A stretch of DNA of 64,000 nt from Pseudomonadota bacterium. Its GTDB lineage: Bacteria; Pseudomonadota; Gammaproteobacteria; Berkiellales; Berkiellaceae. The stretch spans positions 28,690-92,689 of the forward strand of contig JAFECS010000011.1 in NCBI GenBank assembly GCA_018241965.1. Direction: 5' to 3'. The notes beneath the pieces are model-generated. The model did no database searches. It saw nothing but the letters and a program-made list of their open reading frames with translations, and had not been told where the DNA came from. Both the position numbers and the translations under genes were made by a program. Positions 1 to 8,924 of the stretch are shown piece by piece. Every line of letters begins with the position of its first letter. Position 1 is the first letter of the stretch.

Positions 1-476
1 TTAGGCTCAGCACGAAAAAAGCGCAACAAAAAGAAGACCGGCGCACAAGCCTTACACAAGAATTTCAACTCTCCCAACATGACTCATTTACCGATTTTAC
101 AATTAAAATGACAGCATTAAGCGATAATGTTAAACAGTTAAAAACGCAAAAACCAAATAAATCAGACTATCAAGATAAACCTGAACAATACCAGCAAGCA
201 TTAGGGGCCTATGCTGACAAGCTAAAAGATGCTTTAGAAACAATATCTAAACAATCACTAGAACATGCAGATGCACTTCAAAATCATGCGTTAGTTCGTC
301 GTTTACACATTAAAGAGCCAACAAATATCAGTAATAAACTCAGTAATGCCTGTGCAAGTATGTTTAAGAAACTTCACAAAACATTCCCCAGCGTTTTCAC
401 CCAAGAAACCCCGGAATTTCTTAAAACAAAAACGCAAAAACAAGTTGGATTGATTAAAAGAAATTTACAGCAATAA
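1..476 (+). CDS. C-terminal part of an unknown protein, cut by the left edge
   Basis: The frame that contains the ATG at 108 is open without a stop back to the first bases of the window (from position 3). The gene therefore most likely starts outside, and only about 158 C-terminal residues are visible. The visible part is rich in Lys, Gln and Thr, hydrophilic and probably mostly helical, and has no membrane segment or recognisable motif. It is not obviously co-transcribed with the next gene: a 99-base gap follows, including a short GC palindrome and a T run near 483-497. I do not recognise the family. An internal start at 108 remains possible. Confidence 0.5.
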   Translation, partial: RLSTKKAQQKEDRRTSLTQEFQLSQHDSFTDFTIKMTALSDNVKQLKTQKPNKSDYQDKPEQYQQALGAYADKLKDALETISKQSLEHADALQNHALVRRLHIKEPTNISNKLSNACASMFKKLHKTFPSVFTQETPEFLKTKTQKQVGLIKRNLQQ

Positions 477-575
477 ACCAGTGCGGATCCGCCTTTTTAA
501 CGTCATATTACACTCGCTAAAAATCTCATATGCGGTAAAATAACGCTCTTAGGGTGAAAAACCAAGGAAAGTTAT

Positions 576-905
576 ATGACAGACTGTCTGTTTTGTAAAA
601 TGGTTACCGGGGATATTCCCACGCAAAAACTATATGAAGACGATCATATTTTCGTGATCAAAGACATTAACCCCAAAGCAAAAGTGCATTTATTGGTCAT
701 TCCCAAAGTGCATATCCATAGCTTAAACGAAGTCAACGAAGCCCATGCTTCTTTATTGGGTTATGTGGTAACGTCCTTGAAGAATTTTGCAAAAGAACAA
801 GGCCTGGATTCCTTTAGAACCATTGTGAATACTGGCAAAGCCAGCGGTCAGTCGATTTTTCATGTTCATTTTCATATTTTAGGTGGCAATAATTTGCCTT
901 TTTAG
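576..905 (+). CDS. hinT: HIT family nucleotide phosphoramidase/hydrolase (HinT-like)
   Basis: This is a small cytoplasmic histidine-triad protein of the HinT branch, a family that hydrolyses AMP-lysine and related nucleoside phosphoramidates. The 109-residue length fits. The N-terminal CLFCKM segment has the spaced cysteines common in bacterial HinT, a conserved DINP-type segment follows, and the C-terminal HVHFHILGG is the histidine triad, whose second-to-last His is the nucleophile. A purine-rich AAGGAAA lies about 6 bases before the ATG. Its stop overlaps the ribosome binding site of tatA, so it probably heads a hinT-tatABC operon. The physiological substrate cannot be read from sequence. 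Confidence 0.9.
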   Translation: MTDCLFCKMVTGDIPTQKLYEDDHIFVIKDINPKAKVHLLVIPKVHIHSLNEVNEAHASLLGYVVTSLKNFAKEQGLDSFRTIVNTGKASGQSIFHVHFHILGGNNLPF

Positions 906-914
906 GAGAATGTA

Positions 915-1091
915 ATGGGTTTAACAGCCAACAGTCCCTTTTCGTTATTATTAATTTTCTTAATCGTGGTTTTATTATTCGGCACCAAAAAGCTACAAAG
1001 CGTCGGTGAAGATTTAGGCAAAGCCTTAAAAGGTTTTAAAAAAGGCATGCGCGAAACCCAAGATGAAGTTGAAGAAAATAAGAAAAATTAA
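915..1091 (+). CDS. tatA: Twin-arginine translocase subunit TatA
   Basis: A 58-residue protein. It has a short N-terminus, one hydrophobic segment (about residues 9-22, [13 protein letters not shown]), then the FGTKKL hinge and an amphipathic Gly/Lys helix ([14 protein letters not shown]), ending in a charged tail. This is the classic TatA layout: TatA oligomerises to form the pore through which folded twin-arginine proteins cross the inner membrane. AGGAG sits at 904-908, over the end of the preceding HIT gene, and places the start at 915. The TAA stop shares its last base with the tatB ATG, so the two are translationally coupled. At 58 residues it is slightly shorter than typical TatA. Confidence 0.93.
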   Translation: MGLTANSPFSLLLIFLIVVLLFGTKKLQSVGEDLGKALKGFKKGMRETQDEVEENKKN

Positions 1092-1282
1092 TGTTTGAAA
1101 TAGGTTTTTGGGAATTGGTCGTGGTTGGCATTGTTGCGCTGTGGGTGCTTGGTCCCGCGCGCTTGCCTGCTGTGGCCAGAGTAGTTGCACGTTGGTTACT
1201 TCGTGCTAAAAATTCCTATCAAAGCATTAAACAAGAATTCGTCGAAGAATTTGAGAAAACCTCCACCCAGAAAAAAGACTAA
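1091..1282 (+). CDS. tatB: Sec-independent translocase subunit TatB
   Basis: A 63-residue TatB with the diagnostic N-terminus MFEIGFWEL, one membrane helix, and the LGPARLP hinge leading into an amphipathic helix. TatB binds TatC and forms the receptor for twin-arginine signal peptides. The protein is shorter than E. coli TatB and lacks most of the variable C-terminal tail, which is dispensable in the family. The start overlaps the tatA stop by one base (TAATG), and tatC begins six bases after the stop. Confidence 0.9.
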   Translation: MFEIGFWELVVVGIVALWVLGPARLPAVARVVARWLLRAKNSYQSIKQEFVEEFEKTSTQKKD

Positions 1283-1287
1283 AAACT

Positions 1288-2025
1288 GTGGACGCGATAG
1301 AACGGTTTATTCCTCACTTAATAGAGCTACGCAAGCGTTTATTACACTGCGCCTTGGCTTTCGTAATTGTACTTATTCCTTTAATTATTTTTAGCAGTGA
1401 GCTCTACACCCTTATTGCACAACCCATTTTAAAAACTTTGCCTCAAGGGGCCATGCTCATTGCCACCGAAGTGGTAACCCCATTTACCGCCCCCATCAAG
1501 CTTGCTTTGTTTAGCAGTGCCACTTTGCTTATCCCTTATTTTTTATATCAAGCTTGGTCTTTTGTGAAACCCGGGCTTTATAAAAAAGAAAAACGCGCCA
1601 TCATGCCAATTTTGTTAATGTCTACCACTTTATTTTATGTAGGCATGGCCTTTGCCCATTTTTTGGTGTGCCCTGCGGCGCTCAGTTTTTTTAGTCATGT
1701 TGCGCCAAAAGGCGTTACCGTGATGACAGACATGACGCATTACCTTGATTTTGTATTAGTGCTCTACTTCGCCTTTGGGCTTTCTTTTCAAGTACCCATT
1801 ATTACTTATTTACTTATTCGCGTGGGTATTACCAGCGTCGAAGGGCTTAAAAAACAACGGCCCTATATTATTGTTGGCGCTTTTGTGATCGGCATGATCT
1901 TAACGCCCCCAGATGTGGTGTCACAATGTTTGTTGGCTATTCCATTACTCGGATTGTTTGAAAGTGGTTTACTGCTGGCAAAGTGGTTAATACCAAGCAA
2001 AAATAAAATGATAGCCACCACTTAA
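1288..2025 (+). CDS. tatC: Sec-independent translocase subunit TatC
   Basis: A 245-residue polytopic membrane protein with a start at GTG 1288, close behind tatB. The cytoplasmic N-terminus FIPHLIELRKRLL matches the conserved TatC motif that binds the twin-arginine signal peptide. The FVKPGLY motif after the second membrane segment and the late LTPPDVVSQ segment are both hallmarks. Six hydrophobic segments are visible and the length is normal for the family. The gene closes the hinT-tatABC operon. It is followed by a palindromic repeat that separates it from the convergent pip gene. Confidence 0.95.
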   Translation: MDAIERFIPHLIELRKRLLHCALAFVIVLIPLIIFSSELYTLIAQPILKTLPQGAMLIATEVVTPFTAPIKLALFSSATLLIPYFLYQAWSFVKPGLYKKEKRAIMPILLMSTTLFYVGMAFAHFLVCPAALSFFSHVAPKGVTVMTDMTHYLDFVLVLYFAFGLSFQVPIITYLLIRVGITSVEGLKKQRPYIIVGAFVIGMILTPPDVVSQCLLAIPLLGLFESGLLLAKWLIPSKNKMIATT

Positions 2026-2042
2026 TTAGTGTCTAATCTGAT

Positions 2043-2164
2043 CCCCTCTCCCCTTGCGGGAGAGGGTTAGGGTGAGGGGTATTTAGAATATTATTGGGGC
2101 TTCTCGAATTCCCAGACTTTAATCACCCCTCATCCCTACCTTCTCCCGCAAGGGGAGAAGGGGT
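2043..2164. repeat. Dispersed palindromic intergenic repeat, copy 1
   Basis: The spacer between convergent tatC and pip is a compound inverted repeat. A left hairpin (CCCTCTCCC / GGGAGAGGG) is followed by GGGTGAGGGG. After a central spacer come the complementary CACCCCTCATCCC and a right hairpin (CCTTCTCCC / GGGGAGAAGG). The two ends are roughly inverted copies of each other. A second copy with the same plan lies at 57936-58028. This class of CTCTCCC/GGGAGAG intergenic repeat is known from many proteobacterial genomes. Here it may also act as a bidirectional transcription barrier. Confidence 0.8.
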
Positions 2165-2184
2165 AAGAAAAGTAATTACTCTAT

Positions 2185-3141
2185 CTACTTATCCCGCATT
2201 AACTGCGACATCATTTCAGCGGCGTTCACTAAAGCGTCGGTAATGGTAGGCTCTGCGGCAGAATGCCCAGCATCGCGAATAATATGTAATTCACTGCCAG
2301 GCCATGCTTGATGTAACAAATAAGCATTATCCAACGGGCAAATCATGTCATAACGACCATGGACAATAATGCCTGGGATCCCTTCTAATTTGTAAGCATC
2401 ACGCAAAATTTGATTAGGCTCTATAAAGCATTTATTTACAAAATAATGGGTTTCAATTAAAGATAAACTCATCGCGGTATGCGTGTTGGTAAAACGCTCT
2501 AAAACGCCTTTACAAGGATTGAGCGTGGCACATTGGCCTTCCCAATGCGACCAATGTTTGGCCGCACTCATGCGCGCCAATTCATCTTCACCATTTAAAC
2601 GCTTATAAAAAGCAGCAATAAAATCGCCTCTTTCTTCTTCTGGAATGGGGGTTATAAATTCTTGCCAGTAATCTGGGAAAACATGATTCGCCCCATCTTG
2701 GTAAAACCATTGTAAATCCACTTGGCGCGCTAAAAAGACGCCGCGCAAAATCATACCCATCACTTGCTCTGAATGCTTTTGTGCGTACAATAAACTTAAG
2801 GTCGCGCCCCAAGAACCACCAAATAACACCCAACGCTTCACCCCCAAGTGTTTACGGATCATTTCCATGTCTTTGATTAAATCTTTGGTGGTGTTATGTT
2901 CAATGCTGCCATAAGGGGTTGAACGGCCACAGCCGCGTTGATCAAATATAATGATGCGGTAACGTTCAGGATCAAAATAACGTCTATCATCAGTTGTACA
3001 ACCTGCTCCTGGGCCACCATGGACAAATAAAACGGGGATCCCATCCGGTGAGCCGCTTTCCTCTACATAGATTTTATGACCTTTGCCTACATCCAGGGTA
3101 TGTTGCGCGTAATTTTTGATGGCAGGTAGCAATACTTTCAT
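2185..3141 (-). CDS. pip: Proline iminopeptidase (peptidase family S33)
   Basis: An alpha/beta-hydrolase that releases N-terminal proline from peptides in the cytoplasm. The 318 residues contain the oxyanion motif HGGPGAG (about 41-47), the DQRGCGRS strand, the nucleophile elbow GGSWGATLSL with Ser110, the acid in GRYDMICP near 267, and the catalytic His in the late AGHSAAEP segment. The order and length fit bacterial Pip. It stands alone on the minus strand. A TTGACA lies about 80 bases upstream on that strand (near 3218-3223), but its -10 is poor. It converges on tatC across the palindromic repeat. Confidence 0.93.
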   Translation of the reverse strand: MKVLLPAIKNYAQHTLDVGKGHKIYVEESGSPDGIPVLFVHGGPGAGCTTDDRRYFDPERYRIIIFDQRGCGRSTPYGSIEHNTTKDLIKDMEMIRKHLGVKRWVLFGGSWGATLSLLYAQKHSEQVMGMILRGVFLARQVDLQWFYQDGANHVFPDYWQEFITPIPEEERGDFIAAFYKRLNGEDELARMSAAKHWSHWEGQCATLNPCKGVLERFTNTHTAMSLSLIETHYFVNKCFIEPNQILRDAYKLEGIPGIIVHGRYDMICPLDNAYLLHQAWPGSELHIIRDAGHSAAEPTITDALVNAAEMMSQLMRDK

Positions 3142-3263
3142 TCAATATTCCTTCACGACAAATGGATAATCGCTTACACAGCAGCGCGAAATTTTCTCTT
3201 TTACCCTTTTATGCAAAATGAGACACTTTCCTTGTCAATCTCCAACCGACGAAATTCGGATTG

Positions 3264-3291
3264 GCCCGGGACCCCTCCCGGGCTTTTTTTT
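3264..3291 (+). terminator. Strong Rho-independent terminator without an obvious upstream gene
   Basis: GCCCGGG (3264-3270) and CCCGGGC (3277-3283) form a perfect seven-pair stem with a six-base loop, followed by eight T residues on the plus strand. A smaller hairpin (CCAACCGA with TCGGATTGG, 3242-3264) lies directly before it. Both flanking genes, pip and typA, are on the minus strand, so this plus-strand terminator serves no annotated gene. It could close a small RNA or stop antisense transcription into typA. Confidence 0.75.
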
Positions 3292-3333
3292 ATCTAAAGG
3301 AAAATACCTTGTTTAAGTTTAGACCAGAGGCGG

Positions 3334-5142
3334 TTATTCACCACTTCTTGAGGCGCGTTTACGTTCATGCTCTTTAAGCATCTTTTTACGTACACGGATG
3401 GCCGAAGGTGTCACTTCTACTAATTCATCATCTTCAATGAATTCAAGGGATTGCTCTAATGACATTTTAATGGGCGGGGTCAAAATAATATTCTCATCTG
3501 AGCCCGCAGCACGAATGTTTGTTAGCTGCTTGCCTTTTATTACATTGACTACTAAGTCATTATCCCGAGAATGGATCCCAACCACCATGCCTTCGTATAC
3601 CTCGGTTTGAGGTCCGATCATTAATCTACCCCGTGCTTGTAAACCGAATAACGAAAATGCGGTTGCTTTACCAGCCGCATTGGAAATAAGCACCCCTTGA
3701 CCACGTTTTGCCATGGCACCCGCTTTGTAAGGTCCGTAATGATCAAAAACATGGGTGATGATCCCAGAGCCTGAAGTTAATGTTAAAAAGGTTGAATGAA
3801 AACCAATTAATCCACGTGAAGGAATGGTGTAATCCATACGAATACGCCCCTTCCCATCTGAAACCATATCCATTAATTGACCACGGCGGTTACCCAGTTG
3901 CTCCATCACTGAACCTTGATCTTTTTCTTCTACATCCACGGTGAGCAATTCATAAGGCTCGGTAATTTCATCACCGTTACGATGCAATATCACTTCAGGG
4001 CGTGATAAAGCTAATTCATAACCTTCACGACGCATGGTTTCTATTAAAATAGATAAATGTAATTCACCACGACCCGATACACGGAATTTATCTGGATCTT
4101 CTGTATCTTCTACGCGTAAAGCCACATTATGTAAGGTCTCGCGATATAATCTTTCTCTTAATTGTCTACTGGTAACAAACTGACCTTCACCACATAAAGG
4201 CGAAGTATTTACTTGGAATGTCATGCTAATGGTAGGTTCATCCACCTTCAATGCTGGCAAAGCTTCCACGGCATTTTTATCGCACAGCGTATCAGAGATA
4301 CTTAAAGGCTCTATCCCTGAAATGGCAACAATATCGCCCGCTTTAGCTTCAGGCTGCTCAATACGCTCTAACCCTAAATAACCTAATATTTGTAACACGC
4401 GTCCTTGACGGGTTTTGCCTTGCGCATCAATCACAGAAACTTGCGTATTAGATTTGATAGTACCGCGCTTAATTAAGCCAATGCCTATCGTACCTACGTA
4501 GCTTGAATAATCTAAAGAGCTGATCTGCATTTGGAAGGGACCGTTTTCATCGCAACGCGGTGGTTTCACATACTCTACAATCGCCTCAAACAATGGCGTC
4601 ATATCGGTACCAGGTTTATCCAGATCACGTGTCGCTGTTCCCAATAACGCTGAAGTGTAAACCACTGGGAAGTCTAATTGTTCTTCCGTGGCACCTAGTT
4701 TATCGAACAGATCAAATACTTGATCAATCACCCAATGAGGGCGGCTGCCAGGTCTATCAATCTTGTTGATAACAACGATAGGGTTTAATCCCTTGGCAAA
4801 AGCTTTTTGGGTCACAAAACGGGTTTGTGGCATCGGGCCATCCACGGCATCTACCAACAGTAATACCGCATCGACCATCGATAAAATACGCTCAACCTCG
4901 CCGCCAAAGTCGGCATGCCCAGGGGTGTCAACCACGTTAATGCGATAATCTTTCCATTTTAGGGCCGTATTTTTAGCCAAAATGGTAATGCCCCGCTCCT
5001 TTTCTAGCTCATTAGAGTCCATGATACAGGCATCGTAAGCTACCCTAGCATCGAGTGTCCCCGATTGAGAAAGCAGCTTATCCACCAAGGTTGTTTTGCC
5101 ATGGTCAACGTGGGCAATAATGGCAATATTTCGTAGCTGCAT
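3334..5142 (-). CDS. typA: Ribosome-associated GTPase BipA/TypA
   Basis: A translational GTPase of the elongation-factor family involved in ribosome assembly and in stress or cold adaptation. The 602 residues match the usual length. G1 is [10 protein letters not shown] (about 10-19), G2 is the ERGITI switch, G3 is [11 protein letters not shown] and G4 is NKID. They are followed by a beta-barrel domain, EF-G-like domains (a GRGELHL segment and the SRGLIGF motif) and the BipA-specific C-terminal domain. The start at 5142 gives [15 protein letters not shown], as in other TypA proteins. It is transcribed alone on the minus strand, divergent from the unknown gene at 5311. Confidence 0.96.
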   Translation of the reverse strand: MQLRNIAIIAHVDHGKTTLVDKLLSQSGTLDARVAYDACIMDSNELEKERGITILAKNTALKWKDYRINVVDTPGHADFGGEVERILSMVDAVLLLVDAVDGPMPQTRFVTQKAFAKGLNPIVVINKIDRPGSRPHWVIDQVFDLFDKLGATEEQLDFPVVYTSALLGTATRDLDKPGTDMTPLFEAIVEYVKPPRCDENGPFQMQISSLDYSSYVGTIGIGLIKRGTIKSNTQVSVIDAQGKTRQGRVLQILGYLGLERIEQPEAKAGDIVAISGIEPLSISDTLCDKNAVEALPALKVDEPTISMTFQVNTSPLCGEGQFVTSRQLRERLYRETLHNVALRVEDTEDPDKFRVSGRGELHLSILIETMRREGYELALSRPEVILHRNGDEITEPYELLTVDVEEKDQGSVMEQLGNRRGQLMDMVSDGKGRIRMDYTIPSRGLIGFHSTFLTLTSGSGIITHVFDHYGPYKAGAMAKRGQGVLISNAAGKATAFSLFGLQARGRLMIGPQTEVYEGMVVGIHSRDNDLVVNVIKGKQLTNIRAAGSDENIILTPPIKMSLEQSLEFIEDDELVEVTPSAIRVRKKMLKEHERKRASRSGE

Positions 5143-5310
5143 GTTTCCCTCAAAAAAAATGAAATGAGTTTACCACATTTAAACCCATTGTGGCCCCCTG
5201 ACCTATACTATACATATCTCCTGCATAGGGCTTTGGGATAAATTTTAAGACCTAAAGGCCTTGTGTCGATATGAATTCAGAGGGAGACTATTTCTATAGG
5301 GGGGCCCTTT

Positions 5311-5877
5311 ATGCCATCGCTGATATTACACCCAACCTCTACAGCACAATGGCATGCCTTACTCATGGAGGCACAACAGTCTAGCGCCATTTACCTTAAA
5401 GAAGACGTAGAATCTTACTTGGTCTTTATGCTCATGCGTTTTACCGGTGAGCCCAATATCGCCTCTAGTGTATTGGGGCTGGAATTTTTACAAGAATATG
5501 TGCGCGAACCGCATCATTACCAACAATTAAAAGATGTGGGAGATAAATGCCTTCTGGTGGCAGGATTGTTTCCCGGTCGAGCAATTAAACGCCGCGTGAA
5601 GCTTAGCTATTTTGTAAAGCTAGGACAAATGGCTTATTCAACTATCTCACATAGTCTAAGCATTCAAGAAGAACTCTTTATAAAGCTTTGTACCGAATTC
5701 CCCAAATTAATGGATGTTCTACAAGCCATGCGGGAAAACGGTAGTCAGACTTTCGATTTATTACAATCTTTAGAGCTCTGGCATGAAACCGGCAGCCAAG
5801 CTGCTTGGCAAAGATTAAGAGAAGTCAGTGCCAGCTTACCTTTAACCCCCGACCTCAATGATAAGTCAGTACACTAA
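5311..5877 (+). CDS. Conserved hypothetical protein of 188 residues
   Basis: A soluble, mostly helical protein without signal peptide or membrane segment. The N-terminus carries a WHALLMEAQQ segment and a YLVFMLMRF segment. I recognise this pattern from uncharacterised gammaproteobacterial proteins encoded near typA and glnA, but no function is known to me. AGGGGGG about 8 bases before the ATG is a strong ribosome binding site. It lies between typA (divergent) and glnA (same strand, about 136 bases downstream). No catalytic motif is visible. Confidence 0.75.
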   Translation: MPSLILHPTSTAQWHALLMEAQQSSAIYLKEDVESYLVFMLMRFTGEPNIASSVLGLEFLQEYVREPHHYQQLKDVGDKCLLVAGLFPGRAIKRRVKLSYFVKLGQMAYSTISHSLSIQEELFIKLCTEFPKLMDVLQAMRENGSQTFDLLQSLELWHETGSQAAWQRLREVSASLPLTPDLNDKSVH

Positions 5878-5906
5878 TATTTTGCTGTTCCGTGTTTTAA
5901 AACGCC

Positions 5907-5958
5907 TGTCCCGTAAATTTAAGAAATTGCGGTGGGTGTCCCGGGAATGAGGTGTCCC
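5907..5958 (+). promoter_or_regulatory. Three TGTCCC direct repeats upstream of glnA
   Basis: TGTCCC occurs at 5907-5912, 5937-5942 and 5953-5958, each followed by an AT-rich AAT-containing stretch, in the short spacer before glnA. Repetition with such spacing may mark an operator. I see no clear NtrC site and no sigma-54 TGGC/TTGC pair, so the regulator is unknown and chance remains possible. Confidence 0.25.
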
Positions 5959-6013
5959 AGAATTTAAAAATGGAGTAAGATTGTTCTTCAGGATGTCAGG
6001 GAGGAGAATGATC

Positions 6014-7423
6014 ATGTCTATTCAAAAAGTATTAGAACAAATTCAAGAAAACAAAATTAAATTCGTTGATTTACGTTTTACCGATACACGCGGTAAAGAG
6101 CAGCATGTTTCTGTGCCAGCACATGTGGTAACCGAAGAATTTCTTGCTGATGGCAAAATGTTTGATGGTTCCTCTATTGCCGGTTGGAAAGGAATCAATG
6201 AATCTGACATGATTTTGTTACCTGATCCTGATACAGCGGTCATAGATCCCTTCCGTGAAGAACTCACCATGTTGTTACGCTGCGATATCCATGATCCTGC
6301 AACCATGCAAAACTACGTACGTGATCCACGCTCACTTGCCAGACGCGCTGAACTTTATCTCAAATCCACTGGCATTGCTGATACTGCTTATTTTGGTCCT
6401 GAACCAGAATTTTTTATCTTCGATGATGTGCGCTTTAAAGTAACCATGAATGGTTCTTTTTATGAAGTCGATTCCGAAGAAGCTGCTTGGAACACCGAAC
6501 GTGATTTTGCCGGTGGCAATATGGGCCATCGCCCGATGATTAAAGGCGGTTATTTCCCTGTGCCCCCTGTAGATTCTTCACAAGATTTACGCTCAGCGAT
6601 ATGTTCAACCTTAGAAAAAATGGGCCTTGAAGTTGAAACCCATCACCATGAAGTTGCTACCGGTAACCAAAATGAAATTGGCACCACCTTTAGAACACTG
6701 GTGCGCAAAGCAGATGAATTACAAATTTTAAAATACGTAGTCCACAACGTATCGCATGCCTATGGTAAAACCGCCACTTTTATGCCTAAACCCATTGTGG
6801 GCGATAATGGCAACGGTATGCATTGCCATCAATCGTTATTTAAAGGCGGCGTGAATCTCTTTAGCGGTGATGGTTATTCTGGTTTATCCGATACCGCGCT
6901 TTACTATATCGGTGGGATCATCAAACACGCTAAAGCCTTAAATGCTTTTACCAATGGCACCACCAATAGTTACAAACGTTTAGTGCCTGGTTTTGAAGCA
7001 CCCGTATTTTTAGCTTATTCTGCGCATAATCGTTCGGCCTCCATTCGTATTCCTTATACGCCTTCACCTAAAGGCCGACGCATTGAAGTACGTTTCCCTG
7101 ATGCGGCCACCAATCCTTACTTGGCATTTTCTGCCATGTTGATGGCCGGCCTCGATGGCATTCGTAAACAAATACATCCTGGCGATCCGATGGATAAAGA
7201 TCTTTACGATCTGCCCCCTGAAGAAGCTGCTGAATTAGAAAGCGTTTGTGAAACTTTGCCAGAAGCCTTAGAGGCGCTGAACAAAGATCGAGCCTTCTTA
7301 AAAGAAGGTGGGGTATTTAACGATGAGCTTATCGATGCCTACATCGCTTTAAAACAGCAAGAAGTAAAACGCTTGCATATGTCTACACATCCTATCGAGT
7401 TTGAGCTGTACTATAGTTTGTAG
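6014..7423 (+). CDS. glnA: Type I glutamine synthetase (GlnA)
   Basis: Makes glutamine from glutamate, ammonia and ATP; a cytoplasmic dodecamer. The frame opens at 5981, but GAGGAG at 6001-6006 lies 7 bases before the ATG at 6014, giving [10 protein letters not shown] and 469 residues, the same length as E. coli GlnA. The DGSSIAGW segment, the FGPEPEFF metal/glutamate motif, the [12 protein letters not shown] active-site loop and the ATP-binding FMPKP segment are all present. Near the C-terminus, [10 protein letters not shown] contains the tyrosine adenylylated by GlnE in the GSI-beta class. It overlaps or abuts the next gene. glnK lies far downstream at 58 kb. Confidence 0.97.
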   Translation: MSIQKVLEQIQENKIKFVDLRFTDTRGKEQHVSVPAHVVTEEFLADGKMFDGSSIAGWKGINESDMILLPDPDTAVIDPFREELTMLLRCDIHDPATMQNYVRDPRSLARRAELYLKSTGIADTAYFGPEPEFFIFDDVRFKVTMNGSFYEVDSEEAAWNTERDFAGGNMGHRPMIKGGYFPVPPVDSSQDLRSAICSTLEKMGLEVETHHHEVATGNQNEIGTTFRTLVRKADELQILKYVVHNVSHAYGKTATFMPKPIVGDNGNGMHCHQSLFKGGVNLFSGDGYSGLSDTALYYIGGIIKHAKALNAFTNGTTNSYKRLVPGFEAPVFLAYSAHNRSASIRIPYTPSPKGRRIEVRFPDAATNPYLAFSAMLMAGLDGIRKQIHPGDPMDKDLYDLPPEEAAELESVCETLPEALEALNKDRAFLKEGGVFNDELIDAYIALKQQEVKRLHMSTHPIEFELYYSL

Positions 7424-7425
7424 TG

Positions 7426-7995
7426 ATGAAAACATTAATCAAACTCATGCTTTACCTGCTTGTGCTTTATGCACAAGCAGTGTCTGCTGATGCAGTGTAT
7501 AAAGGCACAGACAAAGAAGGCAGAACCATTTATAGCGATCAACCCATCGAAAATGGCGAAAAGATCACTATCACGTTGCCCCCCACTTTTAATTTGCCCA
7601 AAGCGCCTGCACATGAAACCAAAACGACCACAGCAGAAGTAGTTGATTATAAAATAAGCATTATTGAGCCGCATGATCAGCAAACTTTCACCAACGACAT
7701 TCGCCAAGTGGAAGTAAAGCTTGCGCTTACCCCTAATCTGCAAGCGGGTGACAGAATTAATTTAATGGTGAATGGCAAACCTTATGGGCACTATTCACAA
7801 GGACTTACTTTTACCCTGCATGATTTTCCACGCGGTGCTTATAAAGTAAACGCGATCATTACTTCAGAGCAAGATCCGGATAAAGTAAAAGCCCAAAGCA
7901 GCACTATCATTTTTTATCAGCAACGCGCTATTGCCAAAAGAGATGTTGCACCTCAATTGGCTCCACAGGGTCAAATGGCTCCTCAAGCTCCCTAA
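7426..7995 (+). CDS. Secreted DUF4124-type protein downstream of glnA
   Basis: A 189-residue protein with an N-terminal signal peptide (hydrophobic LIKLMLYLLVLYAQAVSA, cleavage likely after SA). A DUF4124-like segment follows (VYKGTDKEGRTIYSDQP), a common short periplasmic domain of unknown function. The middle part looks like a beta-sandwich of the Ig-like kind (VNGKPYGHYSQG and following), and the end is Gln/Pro-rich low complexity. The glnA stop is separated from ATG 7426 by two bases. A GTG at 7423 would overlap that stop. DUF4124 genes beside glnA are common in gammaproteobacteria, but their role is not known. Confidence 0.8.
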   Translation: MKTLIKLMLYLLVLYAQAVSADAVYKGTDKEGRTIYSDQPIENGEKITITLPPTFNLPKAPAHETKTTTAEVVDYKISIIEPHDQQTFTNDIRQVEVKLALTPNLQAGDRINLMVNGKPYGHYSQGLTFTLHDFPRGAYKVNAIITSEQDPDKVKAQSSTIIFYQQRAIAKRDVAPQLAPQGQMAPQAP

Positions 7996-8028
7996 TGCTT
8001 ACCTCCAAATAGGTTCGAATTTGTTTAT

Positions 8029-8718
8029 TTATGTATTACGAGGTCTTTTAGCAGTATTTAGTTCTAAAATGAGTGTACGCAACTTTCTTGCGGCATTTTG
8101 ACTTAAGTGGTGGATTGATGCGCCGTGCTCTAGCAAAAACTGAATTTGCTGCGCCTGTCCTGCATGTACTTTTGCTTCTAATGCAGTTTGGTTATATTCG
8201 CCTCTGGCGTTAATGTTGAGATGAATGCTTTTGGCAAAAGCCATTAAAAACTGGGCTGTTTCATGAAAGGTAACAGAAATATTCGCAAGTGCTTGGCAAG
8301 CTCTTTGTTGCATAAGAGGGGATGCTTTATTAAAAAGGCCAGGCACCACCATTTGCGCAATCAAACCAGTATGTTGATTTATGCCAATATAAATCTGCTT
8401 TAATTGGTCTAAATTTAAGGAGGAAGTCCTTAAAAATTCTTCTAATTTGCCAACAATAAATTGTGCTTGAGACTGTGGGGCATCGGTTGCGTGCAGATCT
8501 GCGGTTCCAAGCCTAATAGGATCGGCGTAAAAAGTCTCACCTTGTTGGGAAAGCGTTTCTTTTAACCAATTCACAATACTCTGTTTTAAAAGCGCAGGTT
8601 CAGCAAAGGCGCCTGTCTGAGCTCTGGTAGCCTGGTAAGCAAAGCAAAGATCTTGGGGAGATAAACCTTGTTCACCAATACCCACCAAAATTTCATCGCT
8701 TAAGCCGCCTAAACTCAT
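8029..8718 (-). CDS. Candidate effector with F-box-like and ankyrin-like segments
   Basis: The frame opens at a TTG (8733), but the ATG at 8718 has an AGGG about 8 bases upstream, giving 229 residues. The N-terminus reads GLSDEILVGIGEQGLSPQDL, which fits the F-box pattern (LPxEIL...LSxxDL) that binds SKP1 in eukaryotic SCF ubiquitin ligases. Near the C-terminus NQTALEAKVHAGQ...FLLEHGAS matches one ankyrin repeat. The same pairing occurs in Legionella AnkB. The middle (about 60-160) is helical and unrecognised. It stands alone on the minus strand, divergent from the kinase gene. Host targeting is inference; there is no visible secretion signal beyond a hydrophilic C-terminus. Confidence 0.72.
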   Translation of the reverse strand: MSLGGLSDEILVGIGEQGLSPQDLCFAYQATRAQTGAFAEPALLKQSIVNWLKETLSQQGETFYADPIRLGTADLHATDAPQSQAQFIVGKLEEFLRTSSLNLDQLKQIYIGINQHTGLIAQMVVPGLFNKASPLMQQRACQALANISVTFHETAQFLMAFAKSIHLNINARGEYNQTALEAKVHAGQAQQIQFLLEHGASIHHLSQNAARKLRTLILELNTAKRPRNT

Positions 8719-8924
8719 CTTTGAACCCTTCAAAAAGTGCTATCGAGGCCTATGCTACCAAACTAAATTATCAATATTCAACACTTTTATAGGTGTATTA
8801 ACACGTCTTTTTTACGACCGTTTATCTGCGATTTCTGTTTAATTGTCTGACTTTCCTTGGGAAAACCGCCTAAATCATTATAGTAAAAACTAAAGATAAA
8901 TTTTATTTGTTGTGGGGTTAAGAA

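Noticed and set aside
1185..1394. 69-residue frame across the tatB-tatC junction
   Set aside because: It lies inside tatB and tatC in another frame; both real genes are clear, so this is a shadow.
5878..6013. Sigma-54/NtrC control of glnA
   Set aside because: No TGGC-N-TTGC promoter pair or palindromic NtrC site was found in the glnA upstream region.
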